DNA of 64,000 bases from Nocardia brasiliensis IFM 10847 (GTDB lineage Bacteria > Actinomycetota > Actinomycetes > Mycobacteriales > Mycobacteriaceae): positions 1 to 64,000 of the forward strand of contig NZ_BAUA01000223.1 of NCBI RefSeq assembly GCF_000710915.1, written 5' to 3'. Every line of letters begins with the position of its first letter. Position 1 is the stretch's first letter. The translations under genes were made by a program, and so were the position numbers. Below are positions 25,192 through 33,328 of the stretch, one piece after another. The notes beneath the pieces are model-generated. The model had not been told where the DNA came from, made no database searches, and saw nothing but the letters and a program-made list of their open reading frames with translations.

Positions 25192-25213
25192 TGTTGCGGA
25201 AATGCGAGGTCGG

Positions 25214-25219
25214 TAGCGT
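25214..25219 (+). promoter_or_regulatory. Leaderless -10 element of the GntR gene
   Basis: TAGCGT eight bases before the ATG at 25228; an overlapping TATACA (25219-25224) is an alternative. Confidence 0.35.
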
Positions 25220-25227
25220 ATACAGGT

Positions 25228-25929
25228 ATGTCGACACGGGCGGGAACGCTGGAGAGTGCGGATGGGCGGGCGCTGCGCGACGTGGTGTATGCGGCGCTGC
25301 GCGGGGAGTTGATGAATGGGGATATCAAGTTCGGGGAGCGGCTGACCGAGCCGAAACTGGCGGCGCGGTTCGGGATCTCACGGACACCGATCCGTGAGGC
25401 GCTGACCGTGCTCTGCGCGGACGGCCTGCTGCAACGCGAGGAGTTCGGGTTCAGCCCGGTGCGTCCGAGCATTCCGTTGATCCGTGACCTCTACGAGCTG
25501 CGAATCACGTTGGAGCTGGGCGGAATACAGCGTGCGCTGAGGAACCCCGCGGTGTCCCACGATCGCGCCCTGCTCGAGGCGGAACGCGACGCGTGGCTGG
25601 CACTGCGCGCCGACCCGCCGGCGCAGGAGCCGGGATTCGTGGTGCGCGACGAAGAATTCCACGTCACGCTGCTCACCGCTGCGGGCAACGCGGAAATGGT
25701 GCGGGCTTTACAGGCGGTGAACTCCCGCATCCGGCACGTCCGGATGTATGACTTCATGGTCAACAACCGCATCGAGACCACCATCACCGAACACCTCGGC
25801 ATCCTCGATGCCGTACTGGCCGACGATCTTTCCCTCGCCTACCAGCTGCTGCACACGCATATCGGCGCATCGCTGGACGTGGTGCTCGACCGCGTCACCC
25901 GGGCCATCGCCGCGATGGCCGCCGAATAG
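25228..25929 (+). CDS. GntR-family regulator (FadR/FCD type)
   Basis: Transcription factor of 233 aa. An N-terminal winged helix (about residues 12-75: LRDVVYAALRGELMNGDIKFGERLTEPKLAARFGISRTPIREALTVL in pieces) is followed by an all-helical FCD ligand domain. The Asp and His ligands of the FCD metal site are plausible in RDEEFHVTLLTAAGN and the TEHLGIL region. Forty-nine bases separate it from the allophanate hydrolase gene on the same strand, so it probably regulates that gene in response to a nitrogen-compound ligand. Confidence 0.88.
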   Translation: MSTRAGTLESADGRALRDVVYAALRGELMNGDIKFGERLTEPKLAARFGISRTPIREALTVLCADGLLQREEFGFSPVRPSIPLIRDLYELRITLELGGIQRALRNPAVSHDRALLEAERDAWLALRADPPAQEPGFVVRDEEFHVTLLTAAGNAEMVRALQAVNSRIRHVRMYDFMVNNRIETTITEHLGILDAVLADDLSLAYQLLHTHIGASLDVVLDRVTRAIAAMAAE

Positions 25930-25978
25930 ACCGCGCCGAAACCCCGCAATCCCACCAGCAGTGATCGGAGTCGACCGA

Positions 25979-27697
25979 ATGACCACCGGCGATACAGCCA
26001 AGACCGCGACACCCACCCAACGCGTGACCGCCGCGTATCAGCGGATCGCCGAGGTGGATCGACCCGAAGTGTGGATCACGCTGCGCGACCAGCAGGCGGT
26101 CGCCGCCGAGGCCGCCGCCGTCGAAGCACGGCTGGCCGCGGGCGCGGCGCTGCCGCTGGCCGGTCTGCTGGTCGCGGTCAAGGACAACATCGATGTGGCG
26201 GGCTTGCCGACCACGGCGGCGTGCCCGGAGTTCGCCTACACCGCACAGCGCACCGCGTCGGCGGTCGAGCGGCTGGTCGCGGCGGGCGCGGTCGTGCTCG
26301 GCAAAACCAATCTCGATCAGTTCGCGACCGGTTTGGTCGGTACCCGTAGTCCGTACGGCGCGGTGCGCAACGCGCACGACCCGGCGCTGATCTCCGGCGG
26401 GTCCAGTTCGGGTTCGGCGGTGGCCGTCGCGCTGGGTATCGCCGATCTCGGGATCGGCACCGACACCGCGGGTTCCGGCCGGGTGCCTGCGGCCTATCAC
26501 GGAATCGTCGGCGTCAAGGCGACATTGGGCATCATCCCGACGCACGGCGTGGTGCCCGCGTGCGCGGACTACGACGCGGTCACCGTCTTCGCCGACGATC
26601 TCGACACGGCGGTGGCGGCGGCCGCGGTGATGTGCGGGCCCGAGCCGCGCGATCCGCGCAGTCGCAGCTGGCCGGCCGATGTCCGGTTGGCGGCGCCTGC
26701 GGCGGCGCGCATCGCGGTCCCGCGCGCGGCCGACCTCGTCGCACTGTGTGCACCGTATCGCGAAGCCTTCGCCAGAACTGTCGCCGCCGCGGCCGATTCC
26801 GGAGCGAAGTTCGAAGAGGTCGACATTTCCGGCTTGCTCGACGCCGCGCGGTTGCTCTACGACGGCGCGATCGTCGCCGAACGCCATGCCGCGGTCGGCG
26901 AGTTCCTGGCCACCGCGCCCGCCGGCGCGGACCCGACGGTCGCCGCGATCATCGAATCCGCCGGTGCGACAACGGGTCCGGGATTCGCGGCAGATCTCGA
27001 CGCGTTGGCTCGCGCCCGCGCGAAGGCCGCCGAGCTGCTCGCGGACTACGACGCACTGTTGCTGCCGACCACCACCGAGCATCCGAGTATCGCCGCGGTG
27101 CAGGCGGATCCGCTGGGTATCAACCGCCGGCTCGGCACCTACACGAACTTCTGCAACCTGCTCGATCTGGCGGCCGTGGCGGTGCCCGGCGCACCCACCG
27201 CCGACGGTGCGCCGTTCGGCGTCATGCTGGTGACCGCCGCGTTCGCCGATCAGGTCGGCATCGATCTGGCCGCCCGCCTGCTCGCCGCCGACACCGCGCC
27301 GCTGCTGGTACAGCACGGTGTCGAACTCGCCGTCTTCGGCGCGCACCTGCGCGGTCAACCGCTGCACTGGCAGCTCGAGCAGATCGGCGCGCGCTTCGCC
27401 GGAGACATCCGCACGACGGACGCCTATCGCCTGACCGCCTTGGACACCACCCCGGCGAAACCCGGACTAGTGCGGCACGGTGCGGGCCTAGGCGCCCCCA
27501 TCGCCGGTGAATTGTTCCGCGTCGCTACCGCCGGGCTGGGCGAGTTCCTGGCGGCCCTGCCTGCCCCCATGGCGCTGACCAGCATCGAACTGTCCGATGG
27601 CCGTTCGGTGATCGGCTTCGCATGCACCTACGACGCCGCGATCACCGCCACAGACATCACCTCGTTCGGCGGATGGAAGGCCTATATCCAGCGCTGA
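25979..27697 (+). CDS. atzF: Allophanate hydrolase
   Basis: Amidase-signature enzyme of 572 aa expected to hydrolyse allophanate (urea-1-carboxylate) to ammonium and CO2. The Ser-cisSer-Lys triad is visible: K68 in VAVKDNID, S142 in GGSSSGSA and S166 in TDTAGSGR. The C-terminal ~130 residues match the second domain of AtzF-type enzymes (LRGQPLHWQLEQIGARF, YRLTAL, ELFRVATAGLGEFLAALPAPM). No urea carboxylase gene, its usual partner, is in the window. GGAG lies eight bases before the ATG; a GTG six codons earlier is possible. Confidence 0.85.
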   Translation: MTTGDTAKTATPTQRVTAAYQRIAEVDRPEVWITLRDQQAVAAEAAAVEARLAAGAALPLAGLLVAVKDNIDVAGLPTTAACPEFAYTAQRTASAVERLVAAGAVVLGKTNLDQFATGLVGTRSPYGAVRNAHDPALISGGSSSGSAVAVALGIADLGIGTDTAGSGRVPAAYHGIVGVKATLGIIPTHGVVPACADYDAVTVFADDLDTAVAAAAVMCGPEPRDPRSRSWPADVRLAAPAAARIAVPRAADLVALCAPYREAFARTVAAAADSGAKFEEVDISGLLDAARLLYDGAIVAERHAAVGEFLATAPAGADPTVAAIIESAGATTGPGFAADLDALARARAKAAELLADYDALLLPTTTEHPSIAAVQADPLGINRRLGTYTNFCNLLDLAAVAVPGAPTADGAPFGVMLVTAAFADQVGIDLAARLLAADTAPLLVQHGVELAVFGAHLRGQPLHWQLEQIGARFAGDIRTTDAYRLTALDTTPAKPGLVRHGAGLGAPIAGELFRVATAGLGEFLAALPAPMALTSIELSDGRSVIGFACTYDAAITATDITSFGGWKAYIQR

Positions 27698-27731
27698 TCC
27701 CCCCTGAACGCTCGTCTTGCACATTTGTACT

Positions 27732-27767
27732 AGACATATGTCTCAGCCTGCTGTAGACATATGTCTA
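27732..27767. promoter_or_regulatory. Tandem palindromic operator upstream of the FAD monooxygenase
   Basis: The 12-bp palindrome AGACATATGTCT occurs twice, at 27732-27743 and 27755-27766, the second within TAGACATATGTCTA. The centres are 23 bases apart, about two helical turns. An in-frame ATG at 27761 lies inside the second copy, which argues that the true start is 27797. The cognate regulator is not obvious; the TetR gene at 29033 is a candidate. Confidence 0.75.
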
Positions 27768-27796
27768 AGACATTCGCGCAAGCAAGGGAACAACAG

Positions 27797-29026
27797 ATGA
27801 GCCTCCACACCCAGCCCCGCATCCTCGTCGCAGGCGGCGGTATCGGCGGCAATGCCGTTGCGTTGCAACTGCTTCGGGCCGGCATCCGGGCCACCGTGGT
27901 CGAGCGCGCCGCCGCGCCGCGGCCGGGCGGACAGGCGGTCGACCTGCGGGGGCCGAGCGCCGAGGTCGCCGAACGGATGGGCTTGATGCCGGGCATCCGC
28001 GCCGTCCAACTGGACGAGCGCGGCATGAAGTTCGTCGACGCCGCGGGCCGCGATGTTGTCCGGATGCCGACCGAGCTGTTCGACGGCAAGGGCGCCATCG
28101 CCGAAATCGAGATCACCCGTGGGGATTTGAACCAGGTCCTGCTCGACGCGCTGGCGGCCGAAGGCGGCGTGGACTACCGCTACGGCGAGTGGATCACCGA
28201 TGTCCGCCAGGACGGAACCGGCGTCGACGTCACCTTCGCCTCGGGCACGAGCGCCCGCTATGACGTGCTGATCGGCGCGGACGGCCTGCACTCGGCCACC
28301 CGCCGGATGGTGTTCGGCCCCGAGGAGCAGTTCTCCACCTACCTCGGCGGGTACATGTCCTTCTTCACCATGCCCAGCGCCGCGGACGCAGAGGACCACT
28401 GGTTCACCATGCACTCGCTGGTCGGCGCGGCAAATATCGGACTGCGCCCGGACGCCGACCCGGCCACCTCGAAGGCCTTGATCACGGTGCGCATGCCGGC
28501 CGACCCCGCGCTGCGCCGCGATGTCGCGGCCCAGCAGGATCTGCTCCGGCGCAAGCTGGCGGGTGGCGGCTGGGAGGCGGAGCGGATCGCCGCCGCGATA
28601 CCGGAGGCGACCGACTTCTATTTCGACGAGCTGGCGCGCATCGATATGCCCGCCTGGTCGCAGGGCCGGGTCGTGCTGCTCGGCGACGCGGGTTACTGCG
28701 GTTCACCCTTGTCCGGGCAGGGCACCGCGATGGCACTGCTCGGCGCCTATGTGCTGGCCGGTGAAATCGCCTCGCACGCCGCGGATCCCGAGCCGGCACT
28801 GGCCCGCTACGAGGAGGTACTGCGCCCGTTCATCGCGAAGGCGCAGGAACTCGCTCCCGGCGGCCTGAAGGCCATGACACCCCGAACTGCATTGGGCATC
28901 AGGGCAGGCCAGACGCTCAGCAAGCTGATGACCTCGAAGGCGCTGCGGCCGTTGATGATGAAGATGTTCACCAAGACCGAGTCCTATGAACTGCCTGACT
29001 ACCCGGCGCACAGCATCGCCGGATAG
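27797..29026 (+). CDS. FAD-dependent aromatic-ring monooxygenase
   Basis: Group A flavoprotein monooxygenase (409 aa) of the PHBH/TetX superfamily, NAD(P)H dependent. The dinucleotide-binding motif is LVAGGGIGGNAVALQLLRAG at the N-terminus. The DG motif region is VLIGADGLHSATR, and the GD motif is VVLLGDAGYCGSPLSGQGTAMALLGAYVLAG, which contacts the FAD ribityl chain. Substrate cannot be told; drug- or phenol-hydroxylating members are common in Nocardia. Start at the ATG with AAGGGAA seven bases upstream rather than the ATG inside the operator. The end of the gene forms part of a terminator. Confidence 0.87.
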   Translation: MSLHTQPRILVAGGGIGGNAVALQLLRAGIRATVVERAAAPRPGGQAVDLRGPSAEVAERMGLMPGIRAVQLDERGMKFVDAAGRDVVRMPTELFDGKGAIAEIEITRGDLNQVLLDALAAEGGVDYRYGEWITDVRQDGTGVDVTFASGTSARYDVLIGADGLHSATRRMVFGPEEQFSTYLGGYMSFFTMPSAADAEDHWFTMHSLVGAANIGLRPDADPATSKALITVRMPADPALRRDVAAQQDLLRRKLAGGGWEAERIAAAIPEATDFYFDELARIDMPAWSQGRVVLLGDAGYCGSPLSGQGTAMALLGAYVLAGEIASHAADPEPALARYEEVLRPFIAKAQELAPGGLKAMTPRTALGIRAGQTLSKLMTSKALRPLMMKMFTKTESYELPDYPAHSIAG

Positions 29027-29031
29027 TCAGG
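28994..29031. terminator. Terminator built into the 3' end of the monooxygenase gene
   Basis: Fifteen-base arms (28994-29008 with 29017-29031), one mismatch, around an eight-base loop. The left arm is inside the coding sequence. It lies between converging genes only six bases apart. Confidence 0.65.
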
Positions 29032-29032
29032 G

Positions 29033-29620
29033 CTACTCGACCACGGTCCGTTCGTCCAGCAGAAACGGAAGTACGAAGGTACGCAGCATGGTTCGCTCTT
29101 CGTCCTCGCCGTCCCCAGGCAGGGTCAGCAGCGAGACCATGGCGCGGATCACCCACTGCCCGACACGTTGCGCCGCCTTCGCGGGCAGGCCGGGGCGGAA
29201 TCCGGACACGAAGTCGGCGGCGAGCGCGTCCAGCACCGCGGACGAATTCGACAGCTGCGCAACGATTCCGGCGTTGTCCGCAGCGAACCATACCGCCAGG
29301 TGCGGGGTCTTGCGCACCTCGGCGAGCAACGCGGTGAGCCCGTCGAGCAAGCGGTCCGCCGGGTCCGCCGCCGCAGGGCGGGCCGGGTCACGCCACACCC
29401 GTTCGACCACCTGGCGCGCCTCGCGCCCGGCGAAGGCCACGTACAGCGCCTGCCGATTCTCGAAGTAGCGGTAGAGCGTCGCCCGCGAACATCCCGCGGC
29501 CTCGGCCACTTCGGCCATGCCGATACCGCTGACGCCCTTTTCGATGAACAGCGCGCGCACCGCGTCGAGGATGCGCTCGCTCGCCAACTCCGCGCGACCG
29601 TCCGCCAGCCAGCCGCTCAT
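29033..29620 (-). CDS. TetR-family regulator coupled to a P450
   Basis: TetR/AcrR regulator of 195 aa. The helix-turn-helix is at about residues 12-55: ILDAVRALFIEKG, then GMAEVAEAAGCSRATLYRYFENRQALY. The ATG overlaps the P450 stop by four bases (TCAT, 29617-29620), so it is translated from the P450 mRNA and probably feeds back on that promoter. A 6-bp inverted repeat upstream of the P450 is the best operator candidate. The longer open frame is a shadow of the P450 gene. It converges on the monooxygenase gene. Confidence 0.9.
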   Translation of the reverse strand: MSGWLADGRAELASERILDAVRALFIEKGVSGIGMAEVAEAAGCSRATLYRYFENRQALYVAFAGREARQVVERVWRDPARPAAADPADRLLDGLTALLAEVRKTPHLAVWFAADNAGIVAQLSNSSAVLDALAADFVSGFRPGLPAKAAQRVGQWVIRAMVSLLTLPGDGEDEERTMLRTFVLPFLLDERTVVE

Positions 29621-30843
29621 GCCGCGCACCGGAAGGCGAGGGTGGTCGGCCGCCGGACATACGGCCCCGTCGCGTACTCGACCGAATCCATATCCACCAC
29701 ATAGTCGGGGAAGCGGTCGAGTAGTTCCTCCAACGCGACCCGGGCCTGCATACGGGCCACCGCGGCGCCGAGGCAGTGGTGGGGTCCGTGGCCGAAGGTG
29801 AGGATACGCTGCGGATTCCGCTCGATGTCGAGTTCGGCGGCGTCGGGGCCGAACGCCTGCTCGTCCCGGTTGGCGGAGCCGAAGACCAGGAGCACTTTGC
29901 GTCCGGCGGGAATCGACTTGCCGCCCAGCTGAAGTGGCCGCGTCGCGGTGCGTGCCAAACACTGCACCGGTGCGGTGAGCCGGGCGAATTCCTCGATGGC
30001 CGTACCGATCCGGTCCCTGTCCTCGACCAGCGCCGCCCGCTGGTCCGGATGTTGTTGCAGCAGTTGGACAGCACCCCCGAGCAGGCCCGTCGTGGTGTCG
30101 TTGCCCCCGGCCACCATGGTCCAGGTGTAGGCCAGGATCTGCACCAGGCCACGCACATCGACGTCGTCGGCCGCCATCCCCGCCTGTACGAGCAGCGATA
30201 CCGTATCGTCGCCCGGATCGGTTCTGCGCCGCTTGATCAGCTCGGCGAAGTAACCCATCATCGCCATCGAGGCGGGCATCGCCTGGGTACTCGCCCGATC
30301 GGTACTGCCCGCGACGACGGCGTCGGTCCAGCCGTCGAACCGGCCCCGGTCCGCGGCGGGCACGCCCAGATAGTGCGCGACCACCATGCTCGGCAGCGGT
30401 TTGAACAGCCCCGCGACGATATCGCCCCCACCGTCGGCGGCGAGGCCGTCCAGGCGTTCGCGCACGAACTGCCGCACCACCGGCTCCACGTCGCGCACCT
30501 GGCGCGGCGTGAAGCCGCGGGCGACGAGTTTGCGAAAGTCGGTGTGCTCGGGCGGATCCTGCATCACCAGCGGTGGGTTGTCGGTGAGGCCGATCTGTTC
30601 CAGCTCGCCGTATTCCACGGTCAGCCCGTCGCGCGACGAGTAGGTCGCGCTGTCGCGGGCGGCGGCGTACACGTGCTCGTGGGTGGTCAGCACCCAGTAG
30701 TCGTCGGCCGGGCGGGCCGGCGGCACCACGTGGTGGACCGGATCGTGTTCACGCAGTGCGGCATACATCTCCCACGGCGAAACCCAGGTGGGGCCGGAGC
30801 ACAACTCGAAGACCGGAGCCGGACGATACGCATCGATCAACAT
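29617..30843 (-). CDS. Cytochrome P450
   Basis: Soluble bacterial cytochrome P450 (408 aa). The haem motif FGHGPHHCLGAAVAR has the cysteine ligand at about C357. The I-helix oxygen-activation motif is AGGNDTTT, where the usual AGxxT contains Asn-Asp-Thr. The EFAR and ARTATRP region corresponds to the ExxR-containing K-helix. It needs a ferredoxin and reductase, neither of which is nearby. The substrate is unknown. The start is the ATG with TACCGT six bases upstream, giving a normal length and leaderless mRNA. First gene of a two-gene operon with the TetR gene. Confidence 0.92.
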   Translation of the reverse strand: MLIDAYRPAPVFELCSGPTWVSPWEMYAALREHDPVHHVVPPARPADDYWVLTTHEHVYAAARDSATYSSRDGLTVEYGELEQIGLTDNPPLVMQDPPEHTDFRKLVARGFTPRQVRDVEPVVRQFVRERLDGLAADGGGDIVAGLFKPLPSMVVAHYLGVPAADRGRFDGWTDAVVAGSTDRASTQAMPASMAMMGYFAELIKRRRTDPGDDTVSLLVQAGMAADDVDVRGLVQILAYTWTMVAGGNDTTTGLLGGAVQLLQQHPDQRAALVEDRDRIGTAIEEFARLTAPVQCLARTATRPLQLGGKSIPAGRKVLLVFGSANRDEQAFGPDAAELDIERNPQRILTFGHGPHHCLGAAVARMQARVALEELLDRFPDYVVDMDSVEYATGPYVRRPTTLAFRCAA

Positions 30844-30849
30844 GTAGTG

Positions 30850-30890
30850 ACGGTAAGACAAAATGTCGAAAGTGTCTAGAACAAGTTCTA
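30850..30890 (-). promoter_or_regulatory. Promoter and candidate operator of the P450-TetR operon
   Basis: The leaderless -10 TACCGT (30850-30855) is preceded by an inverted repeat GACA-AAA-TGTC (30857-30867) and by TAGAAC-AA-GTTCTA (30877-30890), both plausible TetR sites. Confidence 0.5.
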
Positions 30891-31375
30891 ACCGTGCCGA
30901 CCCGGACCGATCACCCTCCGAAACCGGTCCGGCCGCGCGTCCGACCCGAGACCGGCGCCTGCGCACCCGTGGTTACCTTCGGCAGTGGCAACATCGAGTT
31001 GCCGGCCAGCTCCGGGAAGAGCCATCGAAGGCGTATGCCCGCGTCCCGAGTGGCCTACCGAGCCGGTCACCCCTCGTGGACCGGCCCGGCAGGCACTCTC
31101 AACCCCCGGGACCCGACCTGCCAACCCCTCGAAGACAGGTCGAGCCCCGTTCCCCACCCCCGGTGGTGGCTCTGCACCCCGTCAACCGGAGCACCCGGTG
31201 TATTCGGTGTGACTCAAACAATGCCGTCGACGGCTTAGCACGCACTTAAGAACACCTTGTAGGGGAAAAATTGCAGGTGATGGTGCCGATACGGCGACGA
31301 ATGTGCGGAGTTTGTAGCACGCGGTCCCGGATAGCCGATGATGGAGACAAGTGCGCCAAGGAGATTGGAACGACG

Positions 31376-31435
31376 ATGGAAACCGTGGTGGTCTGGGTAT
31401 TGGCCTGTGTGCTGTATTGGTGGGGCCTGCTGTAG
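31376..31435 (+). CDS. Possible 19-residue hydrophobic peptide
   Basis: ATG followed by 19 sense codons giving METVVVWVLACVLYWWGLL, a short hydrophobic helix. AAGGAG lies 12 bases upstream, which is rather far, with GGA closer. A hairpin follows 15 bases after the stop. It could be a small membrane peptide or chance. Confidence 0.3.
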   Translation: METVVVWVLACVLYWWGLL

Positions 31436-31449
31436 GAGTCGGCCGGAAA

Positions 31450-31471
31450 GCCTGGTCCACCCGGACCAGGC
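31450..31471 (+). terminator. Hairpin after the small hydrophobic frame
   Basis: Nine-bp perfect stem GCCTGGTCC with GGACCAGGC, loop ACCC; no T-run. Confidence 0.4.
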
Positions 31472-31616
31472 CTACTACATGCGGTCGTAGGCGTTCGCGC
31501 CGAGGCCGAGGGGAATTGCCACGGCGCACCCCACCGCAGCAGGCTGCCCACCCGCCCCCGGTTCCACCGAACTATGCGCACTCACCCAGCGACCTCATGA
31601 CCGCACTGCGACAGGG

Positions 31617-33167
31617 TCAGCGGTCCACGCCGACGGGCTCCGGCGTGATCTTCTCCTCTTGCTCCGAATTCTCTGCGCGCCCGGCGCGTTCACGCATCAA
31701 CACCAGCGCCAGGGCGGCCGCGCCGAGCACGGCGCAGGCGCCCGCGACGAACGTGGTGGACATGGCGACGGTGAACGCGGACCGCGCGGCGGCGGCCAGC
31801 GCGCCGTCACCGGTGGCGCGGGCCACGGCCAGCGCATCGGAGATGGCTTCCCTGGCGTGTTCCGGTGCGGTGTCCGGCATGTGGCCGGTGTAGCTGCCGG
31901 CCAGCACCGCCCCGAGGATGGCGACGCCGAGCGCGGCGCCCGCCTGTTGGATGGTGTCGTTGAGCGCGGAGCCGACGCCGGCGTGATCCCCGGGCACCGC
32001 GCTCATCAGCGCGCCGATCGCGGCGGGCATGGCCAGACCCATGCCGCTGCCCAGCAGCGCGAGCGCCAGCGCGGGCAGCCAGAAGCTCTCGTCCACGTCC
32101 AGTGTCGCCAGCACGCCGAACCCGCTCGCGGTGATCATCAGGCCCGTCGCCACGATCCACCGGTTGCCGACCTTGCCGGCCAGCGACGCCCCGATTCCGT
32201 TGCACACCAGCACCGCGACGGCCATCGGCGTGAACGCGAACGCGGTCTGCGTCGGCGTGTACTCGAGCACGAATTGCAGGTACTGGGTCAGCACCAACAG
32301 CAGTCCGCCACTGGCGAAGGTCAGCAGCACCAGCGAGAAGCTGGAGCCGGTGAAGATCCGGTTGCGGAAAAGCTCCAGCGGCACCATCGGCGACTCGGTA
32401 CTCAGCTCACGAATCACGAAGCCTGCCAACGAGATCACCGCGATCACCAACGCCGTCAAGGTGCCCCGCGCGGTGAAGCCGTCGATCGGGGTGACGATGA
32501 TGGTCCACACCAGCGCGGTCATGCCGAGCACCGAGAGCAGCATGCCCGGCAGGTCCGGCTTGCGCCACGGCCCCCTGGATTCGGGCATCAGCACGAACGC
32601 CGCGACGATCGCCACCACCACGATGGGCACGTTCAACACGAACACCGAGCCCCACCAGAAGTGATCCAGCAGGAAGCCGCCGAACACCGGGCCGCCGACC
32701 ATGCCGACCACCGAGACCGCGCTCCACGCGCCGATCGCCTTCGGGCGTTCCTGCTCGTCGAAGACGGTGATCAGGATCGACAGCGTGCTCGGCATGATCA
32801 ACGCGCCGCCGATTCCCATCAGCACGCGACCGCCGATCAGCAACTCCGAGGTGGTAGCGAAGGCCGCGAGCGCCGACGCCGCGCCGAACAGGAACAGGCC
32901 GACGACCATCACCAGCCGACGGCCGTACCGGTCGGACAGGCTGCCGGAGGTGAGCAGCAGTCCGGCGAAAACCAGGATGTAGGAGTCGATGATCCACTGA
33001 ATGTCCTGCGCGCCCGCGCCCAGGTCGGTGGCGATCTGCGGGATCGCCACATTCAGCACCATGTTGTCGATGACCAGCACCAATGAGCTGAAGCACAGCA
33101 CGATCAGGATGAGCCAGCGGCGCGGATCACGCGCCGCGACAGCCACCTCGTCGGTCGATTCGGTCAT
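31617..33167 (-). CDS. MFS multidrug efflux transporter (DHA2, 14-TM)
   Basis: Drug:proton antiporter of the EmrB/QacA group (516 aa) with about fourteen membrane helices. Motif A is GSLSDRYGRR after helix 2. Motif C, the antiporter motif, lies in GPVFGGFLLD. D in LVLVIDNMVLNVAIPQI matches the family's helix-1 motif D. The ATG has AAAGGG about eight bases upstream; the frame continues to 33368 but would run through the operator array. It diverges from a TetR gene and an array of five operator-like repeats lies between them, so it is almost certainly a repressed efflux pump. Confidence 0.92.
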   Translation of the reverse strand: MTESTDEVAVAARDPRRWLILIVLCFSSLVLVIDNMVLNVAIPQIATDLGAGAQDIQWIIDSYILVFAGLLLTSGSLSDRYGRRLVMVVGLFLFGAASALAAFATTSELLIGGRVLMGIGGALIMPSTLSILITVFDEQERPKAIGAWSAVSVVGMVGGPVFGGFLLDHFWWGSVFVLNVPIVVVAIVAAFVLMPESRGPWRKPDLPGMLLSVLGMTALVWTIIVTPIDGFTARGTLTALVIAVISLAGFVIRELSTESPMVPLELFRNRIFTGSSFSLVLLTFASGGLLLVLTQYLQFVLEYTPTQTAFAFTPMAVAVLVCNGIGASLAGKVGNRWIVATGLMITASGFGVLATLDVDESFWLPALALALLGSGMGLAMPAAIGALMSAVPGDHAGVGSALNDTIQQAGAALGVAILGAVLAGSYTGHMPDTAPEHAREAISDALAVARATGDGALAAAARSAFTVAMSTTFVAGACAVLGAAALALVLMRERAGRAENSEQEEKITPEPVGVDR

Positions 33168-33195
33168 GTTCGCGAACCCTTTCGAATAAGCCCAG

Positions 33196-33286
33196 CCGCA
33201 CACCGTGCGGATATCCGAACACTGTACGGTCGGCGAACGTTGTGCGCAATACCCAACGGTGTACGACAGCCCGAACGATGTGCGGT
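33196..33286. promoter_or_regulatory. Five-fold operator array between MFS pump and TetR gene
   Basis: Five 15-bp dyads of the form CCGMAC-N3-GTRCGG begin at 33196, 33215, 33233, 33252 and 33271, that is every 18-19 bases. The first (CCGCAC-ACC-GTGCGG) is a perfect palindrome; the second, third and fifth have one arm mismatch, and the fourth is weaker. The array fills the gap between the diverging starts. Confidence 0.8.
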
Positions 33287-33328
33287 CCTGGCGGCTATGC
33301 TGGCCCGAGGCCCGGAAGGAGCAGACGT

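Larger units (their letters stand above)
30891..31616. other. Long intergenic region without a convincing gene
   Basis: About 725 bases between the P450 promoter and the end of the MFS gene. The GC is high but no frame shows protein-like composition with a start and ribosome site, apart from a 19-codon frame at 31376. AT-rich patches near 31243-31275 could hold a promoter. A hairpin lies at 31450-31471. Frames that cross the region change composition abruptly and appear accidental. Confidence 0.55.

Noticed and set aside
27761..27796. ATG at 27761 as the start of the FAD monooxygenase
   Set aside because: This ATG is inside a perfect palindromic operator and lacks a ribosome site; the ATG at 27797 has AAGGGAA at good spacing.
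31351..31893. A 180-codon plus-strand frame
   Set aside because: It runs from the empty region into antisense of the MFS gene and has no ribosome site or recognisable domain.
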